Shown here: piece after piece, positions 1 to 6,964 of the stretch
How the letters are laid out: each line of letters opens with the position of its first letter
How positions within the stretch are numbered: position 1 is the stretch's first letter
Assembly: GCA_903834675.1 (NCBI GenBank)
Contig: CAILKC010000495.1
Location: forward strand, 1 to 8,260
Direction of reading: 5' to 3'
DNA: 8,260 nt
DNA from: an uncultured Victivallales bacterium
Lineage (GTDB): Bacteria > Verrucomicrobiota > Lentisphaeria > Oligosphaerales > JAFGRS01
Program-made: the position numbers and the translations under genes
The notes under the pieces: generated by a model
Databases searched by the model: none
Seen by the model: the letters and a program-made list of their open reading frames with translations, nothing else
What the model was told of the DNA's origin: nothing

Positions 1-1614
1 GATGTTCTGCGTGCCGACCAGGCCAGCACGGCCGGCTAGCGAATCGGCGGCCGTGCAGGGTGGCAGGTGCTCGTGCGCTCGCCGCAGCCAGTAAACGCAG
101 TAGTCGGCCATGCCCGGCACCTCGGGATAGGCCGCGCGCAGCCAGCTGACGTAGTCCGGGCCGTGCTCGGGCTTCAGGCGCTTGGCGCCGAGGAAGGGCG
201 GATTGCCGATGATAACGTCCACCTTGGGCCAGGGCGTCGGCACGCCGCCGACCATGATCAGGGCATCGACAGCAATGAAGTTGCGGTCGAGATTGTCCAG
301 CGGCAGGGCGTTCTCGGTGACGTGCGCCTCGTCAATGGCCAGCTTGCGGGCGATCATCATGGTGACCTTGGCGATCTCCACCGCGAAGGGCAGGATGTCC
401 AGCCCATAGAAGTTCTGCGCCGAGAGGTAGCTCAGGCGGCCCTGGCCGGGCTGGGCTTCACTGCGAAACTCGTCCATGCGTTCGAACAGGCGCGCTTCCA
501 GGCGTTTGAGTTCGCGGTAAGCGATGTAGAGGAAGTTGCCTGAGCCGCAGGCCGGATCGAGCACGCGAAAGCGGTGCAGCCGGTCGCGGAGTCCGCGCAG
601 GCGGCCAAGGGTGCGGGCCTCTTCGATTTGCTCGCGCCAGGGCTCGACGATGGTCGGCCCGACAATCTTCATGATGTCCGCGGGATGGGTGAAGTGCGCC
701 CCGAGGGCGTGCCGTTCGCCGCCGTCCAGCGAGTGCTGGAAGAGCGTGCCGAAGATCTCGGGCTGCACCTTGGACCAGTCCTCGGCAGCGGCAGCGCGCA
801 GGTGGTTCAGCTCGATGATGTCCAGCTCGACCAGGGCCGGCCGGGCAAAGAGGCCGCCGTTGAAGTAGGGCACGCCCTTGTAGCGCCCGCCAGTGACCGG
901 CCGCGCACTGTTCATGGCGCCGAACAGCCCGCCGAGCAGGTCGTAGGCGTCCTCAGCCTTGGCGCAGTCCGCCAGCAGGCGCGCCACGAAGTACTTCTCC
1001 AGCAGGCCGATGTCTTCGGCGAAGAGCGCCACCAGGGTCTGCAGGACGAAGCGCTGGGCCAGCTCGCGCTCGACGCCGCGCTGGACCAGGTGGCTGAAAC
1101 AGGCCGCCAGATGGTCGGCAGCCTTGCGGGTGACCGCGACGCGGTCGTTGCCGAAGGTCGGGTCGGGCTGGCCGGGGGCCAGGAAGGCAAGTGGACCGAA
1201 GCGCGCGGGCAACTCTGCCAGCGCCACCGTGTCCACCGGCGAGTCCATCTGCGTCTCGAAGTCGTAGACGCGGAATTCGTCGAAGTTGCAGAGCACGACG
1301 TAGCGCGGGCGGTTGGGCACAAGGCGGGTCCAGTAGTCGAAGGCCTGGCGGTAGTGCTTCTGCAAGTCGGCGCCGCGCCGCTTCATCTCTATCAGCACCA
1401 GCGGCTTCCAGACGTAGTCGGCGAAGGCGATCCCGCCGCCATCCTCGGCGGCCCTGCGGATGCGGACCTCCGGCGTGCCGCCGACGTCCAGACAGCCCCG
1501 CTGGCCAAAGGCCTGGAACAGCCGGTCGAGGAAGATCTGCGCCTGGCCCTTCTCGTCACCACTGACGTGGGCCTGCGCCCAAGACACGAAATCGGTGAGC
1601 GACTGACGGTTCAT
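1..1614 (-). CDS. MmeI-type (type IIG/IIL) restriction-modification enzyme, N-terminal 538 residues, partial
   Basis: This is a single-polypeptide restriction enzyme and adenine-N6 DNA methyltransferase whose C-terminus lies beyond position 1. The start is the ATG at 1614-1612 (MNRQSLTDFVSWAQ), 6 nt after an AAAGGGG ribosome site. The N-terminus carries a PD-(D/E)XK nuclease signature, D66-X9-E76-M-K78, which is the spacing known for the nuclease of MmeI, followed by KHYRQAFDYW (residues 87-95). A mostly helical stretch follows. Then come the methyltransferase motifs: GAHFTHP (305-311, motif X-like), motif I DPACGSGNF (353-361) and motif IV NPPF (471-474), the order of a gamma-class N6-adenine methyltransferase. 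The last visible residues (GLVGTQNI) match the segment that follows motif IV in this family. The target-recognition domain lies outside the window, so specificity cannot be guessed. Family proteins are about 900-1100 residues, so nearly half is missing. No separate S or R subunit is visible. It lies 28 bp downstream of the beta-helix gene on the same strand, with no terminator in the gap. The family call is strong; the activity is inferred. Confidence 0.93.
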   Translation of the reverse strand, partial: MNRQSLTDFVSWAQAHVSGDEKGQAQIFLDRLFQAFGQRGCLDVGGTPEVRIRRAAEDGGGIAFADYVWKPLVLIEMKRRGADLQKHYRQAFDYWTRLVPNRPRYVVLCNFDEFRVYDFETQMDSPVDTVALAELPARFGPLAFLAPGQPDPTFGNDRVAVTRKAADHLAACFSHLVQRGVERELAQRFVLQTLVALFAEDIGLLEKYFVARLLADCAKAEDAYDLLGGLFGAMNSARPVTGGRYKGVPYFNGGLFARPALVELDIIELNHLRAAAAEDWSKVQPEIFGTLFQHSLDGGERHALGAHFTHPADIMKIVGPTIVEPWREQIEEARTLGRLRGLRDRLHRFRVLDPACGSGNFLYIAYRELKRLEARLFERMDEFRSEAQPGQGRLSYLSAQNFYGLDILPFAVEIAKVTMMIARKLAIDEAHVTENALPLDNLDRNFIAVDALIMVGGVPTPWPKVDVIIGNPPFLGAKRLKPEHGPDYVSWLRAAYPEVPGMADYCVYWLRRAHEHLPPCTAADSLAGRAGLVGTQNI

Positions 1615-1620
1615 GAACGA

Positions 1621-1627
1621 CCCCTTT
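1621..1627 (-). promoter_or_regulatory. Ribosome binding site of the MmeI-type gene
   Basis: On the minus strand the sequence reads AAAGGGG, six bases before the ATG at 1614. It lies in the 28-bp gap (1615-1642) after the stop of the upstream beta-helix gene. It supports the ATG start and the possibility of translation from a shared transcript. I see no promoter of its own in the gap; one could lie inside the 3' end of the upstream gene. Confidence 0.5.
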
Positions 1628-1642
1628 GCCGACCCCCCGCCC

Positions 1643-4600
1643 TCACTTCACGGGCGCCGGGCTGGCCTTGGGGCGCCAGTCGGGCAGCGGCACCGGGGTC
1701 GTGAGCACCGGCCAGGTGGCCCGGTACGGGTCGGCGTATAGCCCAATCTCGTCCACGGGTATGGGCTTGAAGCCGAGGCTGGCCAGGAGCTTCGCGTCTG
1801 GCTTGAGGCGGAAGTCACCGGCCGCGGCATCGACAAACCCCGGGTCAACCTCGTCGAACCCGCCGTTGTCCAGCAGGACCAGGTTGGTCTGGTTGCCTGT
1901 CGTCACCCTCCCGCAGCGGTAGAAGACATTGCGCCAGATGTGGTTGAGGCCTGGTGGCTCCATCATCTGCGCCAGGGCCGGATAGCGTGACAGGTAGAGT
2001 TCGGTGGTGAAGAAGTCCGTCGGCGCCTTGCCCTCCTGGATCAGCTTCCAGACGCTGTTTCCGGGGTTCCAGCCGCCGCTGACGCCCTGCTTGCAGTCAG
2101 CGAAGATGTTATTGTCCATGATGTTATCACGGCCGCTGTTCATCTGGATCGCGCCGAAGTTCCCGTTAGCGCTGCGGTAGAAGATGTTGCCGTAGACCAG
2201 CATACCGCTGATGGCATCATCGAAGCGAATGCCGGCCTGCCCATGCACGGCGCCTTCGCTGCCGGTCTTGCCCACGTGGTGGATGCGGTTGTAGCGGAAG
2301 ATGACGCCGCGGTAGGTCGGGTTGCGGAACAGCTCCATGGCGCCCTGGTCGTCGGACTCCTGCACGGCGCTGTGTACCTCGTTGAACTCGATGAGGTGGT
2401 CATTGCCCTCGATGCGCATCACGCTGCTGGGGCAGTCGTACATGAGATTGTGGGCAACGCGGTTACTCACTCCCTCCAACTGGATGGCCGGCGTGTAGGT
2501 CCGGTCGATGCGGCCGAAGTTGTGGATGCGGCAGTTCTCGACCACGTGCCCGCCCGGGGTGAGGGTCTGGCGATCGCCGCCACTGACCTCGGTGGCGCGT
2601 CGGCCGATGGTGTGCAGGTCGCAGCCCAGCAGCATATTGTGGCTGCCACCGTTGACCATGATACCGTTGCCGGCCAGGCGCTTGACGGTGCATCCGGCCA
2701 CCCGGCAGTACTCGCTGTCGGTGATGACCATGCCGTTGCCGCGGGCCAGGTCAAACACAAGCCCCTCGAAGCGCACGTGGGCGACCCCCGCCAGGGTCAC
2801 CATGGGCGTTGGCAGCATGCCGATCTCCACCACCGCGGCGCCAAGGTCTGCCGGCGGGTACAGGTACAGGATGCCCGTGCCGCGATGGAGATACCACTCG
2901 CCCGGTCGGTCGATCTCTTCGAGCAGGTTGAAGGCGTAGTAGATGATGCCCTGCCCGGCATCCATACCGCCGCCATACTGGTACGCCTCGGCCGTGGTGA
3001 GGGTGCGCGCCGTGGTGTCGATAGCTCCCACTTTGATCGCCGCGTCCGCCCACAGGTAACGGAAGTAGCCAAACAGCCAGGCATCCTCCGCCTGGGTCCA
3101 GCGCGCGTGACGCTCGGAATCGTACTCGAACGCCGCCGGTTTGCCAGTCGCCTTCGAGCCGGGTTCGAGGAGCGCCTTGATGCGGACAAAACCCTCGTTC
3201 GGCCAACGGGCCAGGGTCATGGGTTGACCATTGACATACAGCTCCAGCGTCGGCGGCGGCGCCGGTTGACCGAAACCGCGCACCCGCAGTTCGCCGTAGT
3301 CGGTGATGCCCAGCGCCCGCAGATCGCACTGCACGACCTTCCCACGCGCCTCTTCCGGCAAGCGCTCCAGGACAGCGCGGTCCGTGACCGGGCCGAATCC
3401 CGAGAGCCGGGCGCCGCCATAGAACACCGCCTTGCCCAGCTCCTCGGCCCGATAAACGACCGGCCCGGTCTCCGTGCCCGAGTCCGCCGCCGTCAGCGCC
3501 AGGGTCTCGGTCACGGTGTATTCGCCCGACCGGATCCGCACCCCGATGGGACCGTTGACGCCGTCGGCCTTGAGCGCCCGTACCGCGTCACGCGCCCTGG
3601 CCAGGGTGGCGAAGGGCCGCTGGGCGGAACCGTCCTGCGCATCGTCACCCTCCGGGGCGACGTAAACCTCGGCGGCGAACGCAGTGATCTTCGGCGCCTG
3701 TGTCCGGCTGGCCATGGGGTCGCGGGCTGGCAGGCCCCGGGCCACGCGGTCGCTCTCCTGGACGCACTCGCCCGCCTCGTAGCGATGCACCTCGGGGTAG
3801 CTCGCCTCGGCGGCGATGCGCTCGTACTCCGCCCGGGCCGCGGGGGCCTTGCCTTCGGCGGCATAGCTTTGGGCCAGGCGCAGGTGCGCATAGCTGCGGA
3901 AATGAGCCGGCGCCACCGCCGCCGTCAACACCTTGCCGTAACCCGCCCGGGCCGCCGCAAAGTCCCCCGCGCCCCAGGCCGCATTCGCCTGGGCGAAGAC
4001 CGCCGACAGCGCCTCGCGCTCTTCGGCCGCCGCCGCCTCGGCGGACTCCGCCACCTGGAAGGTCGCCTGGAGCCCTTTGAACTCAGCCCGCACCTCGGCT
4101 CTCGACAAGGCCCGACGGTACACCTTGACCTCGTCCATCGCGCCCCAGTAGTTGTGCCAGCCGTTGCCCAGCTCGAGGTCACCGCTGACGGCGAAATCGC
4201 CATCAAACTCCGCGGCCAGAGCGCTGCTGCCCTGGGCATAGCCGTTGATGTAGATGTTGATCTGCTTTGCGGCCCGGTCGCAGACCAGGGCCACATGCGC
4301 CCACTCGCCGGTCTTCAACGCAAAGGCCGAACCCGCGCCCGTGGAGACGGTCCGGCCCCCGTCCGCCTTGTAACAGAAGTAACACGAGACCGAGCCGTTG
4401 CCCATCAGGTCGATGACCAGGTAGGCGCCCGGGTACGTCCCATAGGCGAAAACGCGGCGCTGGTTCTGCCGGTCCTCGATGGTGAACTGCACCGGCTTCA
4501 GCATCGCCATAAAGGACCACGAGTCCTTGCCGAAACGCTGCTCCGGGGGAATCTGTACGCTGACGATCTTCGCCGCGCTGCCGTCAAAGAGCAGCGCCTT

Positions 4601-4783
4601 GCCGGCGGGCGAATCGACCCAGTCGGCTTTGACCGTTCCGTCGAGGCCGTTGCCGGATTGGTCCTTGACCGCGGCGCCGCTGCCTTCGTTGAAGCTCCAG
4701 TGGATCAGTACACCCTCTTCAGCGGCGGGAAGCGCGCCCGCGACCAACAGTGCCAGCGAAGAGGCCAGGAGGTGACAACGCAT
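1643..4783 (-). CDS. Secreted LamG / TPR-like / right-handed parallel beta-helix protein (probable polysaccharide-active enzyme)
   Basis: A 1046-residue protein. The chosen start is the ATG at 4783-4781, because it gives a good signal peptide (residues 1-21, ending LPAA) and has CCAAGGA upstream. The frame is open further upstream to an ATG at 4915, but that would place 44 unrelated residues before the signal peptide. Domains: LamG/concanavalin A-like jelly-roll, about 25-236 (HWSFNEGSG near the start, NYWGAMDEVKVYRRALS near the end); an alanine-rich helical segment, about 240-350, resembling two TPR-like repeats; then a right-handed parallel beta-helix, about 372-1000. The helix domain opens with VYVAPEGDDAQDGS and PFATLARARDAV, the usual entry of DUF1565/pectate-lyase-like folds. 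It continues through many N-x-x-x coils (ENCRIHNFG, RYNRIHHVG, YGNIFYR) and ends with a DFRLKPDAKLL-type tail. Acidic pairs D811/D812 and D855/D856 sit on successive coils and are candidate catalytic residues. The layout recalls GH141-like and lyase-like beta-helix enzymes, but I cannot assign a substrate. No sorting signal or transmembrane anchor is visible at the C-terminus. Confidence 0.9.
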   Translation of the reverse strand: MRCHLLASSLALLVAGALPAAEEGVLIHWSFNEGSGAAVKDQSGNGLDGTVKADWVDSPAGKALLFDGSAAKIVSVQIPPEQRFGKDSWSFMAMLKPVQFTIEDRQNQRRVFAYGTYPGAYLVIDLMGNGSVSCYFCYKADGGRTVSTGAGSAFALKTGEWAHVALVCDRAAKQINIYINGYAQGSSALAAEFDGDFAVSGDLELGNGWHNYWGAMDEVKVYRRALSRAEVRAEFKGLQATFQVAESAEAAAAEEREALSAVFAQANAAWGAGDFAAARAGYGKVLTAAVAPAHFRSYAHLRLAQSYAAEGKAPAARAEYERIAAEASYPEVHRYEAGECVQESDRVARGLPARDPMASRTQAPKITAFAAEVYVAPEGDDAQDGSAQRPFATLARARDAVRALKADGVNGPIGVRIRSGEYTVTETLALTAADSGTETGPVVYRAEELGKAVFYGGARLSGFGPVTDRAVLERLPEEARGKVVQCDLRALGITDYGELRVRGFGQPAPPPTLELYVNGQPMTLARWPNEGFVRIKALLEPGSKATGKPAAFEYDSERHARWTQAEDAWLFGYFRYLWADAAIKVGAIDTTARTLTTAEAYQYGGGMDAGQGIIYYAFNLLEEIDRPGEWYLHRGTGILYLYPPADLGAAVVEIGMLPTPMVTLAGVAHVRFEGLVFDLARGNGMVITDSEYCRVAGCTVKRLAGNGIMVNGGSHNMLLGCDLHTIGRRATEVSGGDRQTLTPGGHVVENCRIHNFGRIDRTYTPAIQLEGVSNRVAHNLMYDCPSSVMRIEGNDHLIEFNEVHSAVQESDDQGAMELFRNPTYRGVIFRYNRIHHVGKTGSEGAVHGQAGIRFDDAISGMLVYGNIFYRSANGNFGAIQMNSGRDNIMDNNIFADCKQGVSGGWNPGNSVWKLIQEGKAPTDFFTTELYLSRYPALAQMMEPPGLNHIWRNVFYRCGRVTTGNQTNLVLLDNGGFDEVDPGFVDAAAGDFRLKPDAKLLASLGFKPIPVDEIGLYADPYRATWPVLTTPVPLPDWRPKASPAPVK

Positions 4784-4793
4784 GTCGGGGGTA

Positions 4794-4800
4794 TCCTTGG
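4794..4800 (-). promoter_or_regulatory. Ribosome binding site deciding the start of the beta-helix gene
   Basis: Minus-strand CCAAGGA lies 10 bases before the ATG at 4783. Together with the signal peptide directly after that ATG, it favours this start over the in-frame ATG at 4915. The spacing is slightly long. Confidence 0.5.
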
Positions 4801-5033
4801 TGAGGTTGTGCGGGTCGTTGGGTCGCATGGCCGCGCCTGCTGCACACGCCAGCGGGTGCATCGCCCGGTTCTGCACAACATAGCGCGAGTATGCCGACGG
4901 GCACATTTCCGGCAAACCGGAATCCCTGAAACAGCCCGGGGCAGAAGCCGGGTGCTGTGGCGCCGCACGGACAGCGTGGTACAGTGGAGACTCGCGCAGA
5001 CGTGCTGCCAGGAACCGGGGTTCTCAGACAAGC

Positions 5034-5039
5034 AAGGAG
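5034..5039 (+). promoter_or_regulatory. Strong Shine-Dalgarno of the SGNH gene
   Basis: AAGGAG lies seven bases before the ATG at 5047, an almost ideal arrangement. It fixes the start at 5047 rather than at the in-frame ATG at 5062 or the upstream ATG at 4957. Confidence 0.75.
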
Positions 5040-5046
5040 ACGATTC

Positions 5047-6744
5047 ATGTGGGCACGGGTTATGAGGCAGCTTGCGGTGGCGTTGTGCGTGGCGGGAACC
5101 GCACTGGCAGAGGGCGAAAACATGCTGATATCCATTCCGCTCAACGGTGATTTTGAAGAGATCAGCACGCTCGACAGCGGCTCCCTCATGCCCAAGGGCT
5201 GGCAGCTCAACGACGGCTTCGTGAAGAATGGCGGCTGCGAGGCGGTGGAGGGTGGGCAAACGGGCAAGTACGCCTTCCGTATCCATGCCGAGAGGGGACC
5301 GGTGCATGCCTTCACCTCCACCTCCTGGCCCGTCGTGCTCGGCAGCGACGCCGAAATCCGCTGTCAGGCCAAGGGTCAGGGCTCGTTCGGCGTCACCCTC
5401 TACTGCTACCAACGCGGCGGCAACTGGGTCGGGGGCAATCTCGAACTGCCACCGGTGACCCTGAGCGCCGACTGGCAGGAGTTCAGCTTCATTGTGCGCC
5501 TCCCCGAGACGCCCTTCCCCAAAGGCGTGGTGGAGGTGGTCAAACTGGCGCTGGTCGCCGCGGCGGGCGCCGACGTGTGGCTGGATCAGGTCAGCCTCAA
5601 GATGCAGGCGCCGCCCATGGGCGCGACTGGCATACCCGCCGCCGTGTCGGCCGGAGACGCCCCGATCCTCGAACTGACCCTGCCGCCGGTGCTCTACGCT
5701 GTTCCCGGCATCGAGACCAACGTCTACTTCGAGAACACGGTTCTGGCCATCAATCCGGCGAACCTGGTTTTCGATGTCACCTGCCCCAAGGGCGCCCAGC
5801 AGCGCGAGCGCTGGACCTTTGTGCCCAAGCCCGAGGATGTCGGGACGCACCTGTTCTCCCTGGCGGTGTACGGCGAAGGCAACCACTTGCTGGCCGAGGC
5901 CAGCAGCATGGTCAAGGTGGTTGATCCGGCGGCGGCGGCCCAACTCTCGGTGCTGATCATCGGCGACAGCCTGACCAACGCCTCCGTCTATCCGGCTCGG
6001 GTCCTCGAGGCCTGCGCCCAGGACGCGAATCTGAAGGTCCGCCTCATCGGCACCAACGTGCCACGCAAAGACAGTCCCGAACTGCGCCACGAGGGTTACG
6101 GCGGCTGGACCGCGGCGCGCTTCGCCTCGTACTTCGAGGCCGAGGCCTGGAAGGATGGCAAGCGCGCCTGCAGCCCCTTCGTCTTCGCCGACGCAGGCGG
6201 TAAGCCGGGCCTCGATTTCGCCCGCTACTACCGCGAACAGAACGAGGGGAACCCGCCCGACGTCGTCACCCTGCTGCTGGGCTGCAATGACACCTTCGGC
6301 GCCAGCGAGACCGGCCAGGCCGACGCGATCGCGGCCTGCCTGGCTAACCTCGACATCCTCATCAATAGCATCCGTGCCGTGGGGCCCAATACCGTCATCG
6401 GCATCCTGCTTCTGGCGCCGCCGGCCGCCACCCAGGACGCCTTCGGCACCAACTACGGCTGCGGCCAGACGCGCTGGCAATACCGCCGCAACCAGCACCG
6501 CCTGGTCGAGCGCACCCTGGAGAGGTACGGCAAACGCGAGTCGGACGGCATCTGGCTGCTGCCCACCAGCGTCATCGTGGACCCGTACTATGGCTTCCCC
6601 GCCGTGACCGTGAAGGCCAATGCCCACAGCTCCGTGGACATCGTCCGCCTTAACAACGGCGTCCACCCCAACGAGGCGGGCTACCGCCAGATCGGCGACG
6701 CCCTCTACGCCTGGCTCAAGGACGTCGCCGCCCGGCGTAAGTAG
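5047..6744 (+). CDS. Secreted CBM-like / SGNH (GDSL-like) hydrolase protein with Asn in place of the triad Asp
   Basis: A 565-residue protein that starts at the ATG following a strong AAGGAG site. A signal peptide is visible at residues 1-21 (hydrophobic core LAVALCVAGTALA, cleavage probably before EGEN). Residues about 28-188 look like a galactose-binding/CBM4_9-type beta-sandwich, with LNGDFEE at the start (32-38) and DVWLDQVSLKM at the end (176-186). Residues about 200-300 are probably an Ig-like linker domain. The C-terminal SGNH hydrolase domain (about 303-562) has block I GDSLT (306-310, nucleophile S308), block II within HEGYGGW (glycine 352 or 353), block III GCND (412-415, N414) and block V NNGVHPNEAGY with H540. 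The residue three before the histidine, normally the catalytic Asp, is N537. SGNH proteins in this setting are usually carbohydrate esterases (deacetylases), so removal of acyl groups from a glycan is the likely role; the substrate is unknown. It is transcribed divergently from the beta-helix gene and convergently with the glycosidase-like gene. Confidence 0.9.
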   Translation: MWARVMRQLAVALCVAGTALAEGENMLISIPLNGDFEEISTLDSGSLMPKGWQLNDGFVKNGGCEAVEGGQTGKYAFRIHAERGPVHAFTSTSWPVVLGSDAEIRCQAKGQGSFGVTLYCYQRGGNWVGGNLELPPVTLSADWQEFSFIVRLPETPFPKGVVEVVKLALVAAAGADVWLDQVSLKMQAPPMGATGIPAAVSAGDAPILELTLPPVLYAVPGIETNVYFENTVLAINPANLVFDVTCPKGAQQRERWTFVPKPEDVGTHLFSLAVYGEGNHLLAEASSMVKVVDPAAAAQLSVLIIGDSLTNASVYPARVLEACAQDANLKVRLIGTNVPRKDSPELRHEGYGGWTAARFASYFEAEAWKDGKRACSPFVFADAGGKPGLDFARYYREQNEGNPPDVVTLLLGCNDTFGASETGQADAIAACLANLDILINSIRAVGPNTVIGILLLAPPAATQDAFGTNYGCGQTRWQYRRNQHRLVERTLERYGKRESDGIWLLPTSVIVDPYYGFPAVTVKANAHSSVDIVRLNNGVHPNEAGYRQIGDALYAWLKDVAARRK

Positions 6745-6747
6745 AAG

Positions 6748-6788
6748 GCAAGAGCCTGACTCGATTGCCGGATGGTGGAGGCTCTTGC
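6748..6788 (+). terminator. Stem-loop directly after the SGNH stop codon, possible terminator
   Basis: GCAAGAGCCT (6748-6757) and AGGCTCTTGC (6779-6788) form a perfect 10-bp stem around a 21-base loop, beginning three bases after the TAG stop. No T-run follows on the plus strand (AGAACCCTCG). On the minus strand the stem is followed by CTTCTACTTA, only modestly pyrimidine-rich, so it could also serve the convergent gene. It may end transcription or protect mRNA 3' ends. The right arm is also part of the repeat cluster at 6774-6941, so this may be a repeat unit rather than a dedicated terminator. Confidence 0.45.
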
Positions 6789-6941
6789 AGAACCCTCGGC
6801 GCACCAGCATCTCGCCTGGAGCCGGCGGTCCGCTCGGGCGTCGCCAGAGCTTCCGCCGTCTCCGGGGATACCGCGAACCCGCCCGGAACGGGCTGGGCAT
6901 CGCGGGCTCCAGGGCCAAACGCGGGGTTCCGCAAGTGCCTC
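6774..6941. repeat. Intergenic cluster of related inverted repeats (REP- or MITE-like)
   Basis: GAGGCTCTTGCAGAACCC (6778-6795) matches the reverse complement of 6924-6941 at 16 of 18 positions, bounding a 164-bp segment. CCTGGAGCC recurs inverted inside both arms, 19 and 10 bases inward of them. A third, inverted copy of the outer motif is GCCAGAGCTTCCGCC (6843-6857), whose reverse complement matches 6774-6788 at 12 of 15. The arm at 6748-6757 is a fourth copy of the core (10 of 10, inverted). The segment lies wholly between the convergent stop codons and has no convincing gene. The structure suits a non-autonomous dispersed element or a palindromic REP-type unit. Without other genome copies this remains an inference. 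Confidence 0.5.
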
Positions 6942-6964
6942 GGTGGGGGTCGGCCAGCGTCGGC

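Larger units (their letters stand above)
4784..5046. promoter_or_regulatory. Divergent intergenic region between the beta-helix and SGNH genes
   Basis: This 263-bp region must hold the promoters of both divergent genes. For the minus-strand gene, a weak sigma-70-like pair is visible: TTGCCG (4915-4910) and CATACT (4893-4888) with a 16-bp spacer, each matching 4 of 6 consensus bases. For the plus-strand gene, TACAGT (4980-4985) is a possible -10 but has no clear -35. An imperfect stem-loop lies between these candidates: CCCGG (4935-4939) pairs with CCGGG (4948-4952), extended by CAG (4932-4934) with CTG (4955-4957) past a two-base bulge. It could be an operator or a chance GC-rich pairing. In a GC-rich organism of uncertain phylum, these promoter guesses are weak. 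Confidence 0.3.

Noticed and set aside
1..1614. BREX PglX or DISARM methyltransferase
   Set aside because: The visible protein has its own N-terminal D-X9-EXK nuclease and MmeI-like start, and no BREX or DISARM partner gene is in the window.
574..1704. 376-codon plus-strand open frame opposite the MmeI-type gene
   Set aside because: The minus-strand frame carries intact nuclease and methyltransferase motifs; this frame shows none.
4784..4915. N-terminal extension of the beta-helix protein to the ATG at 4915
   Set aside because: It would bury the signal peptide 44 residues inside the protein, and the downstream ATG has an AAGGA site.
4957..5046. Extension of the SGNH protein to the ATG at 4957
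   Set aside because: A near-perfect AAGGAG sits seven bases before the ATG at 5047, directly followed by a signal peptide; the extension would mask it.
2243..5065. Very long plus-strand open frame (940 codons) opposite the beta-helix gene
   Set aside because: Its translation has no recognisable domain and is a composition artefact: GC-rich codons on the opposite strand rarely produce stops. The minus-strand frame has a signal peptide, a ribosome site and clear domains.
6716..6934. Small minus-strand open frame across the convergent intergenic region
   Set aside because: It covers the inverted-repeat cluster and the 3' end of the SGNH gene, has no clear ribosome site, and its sequence follows from the repeats.
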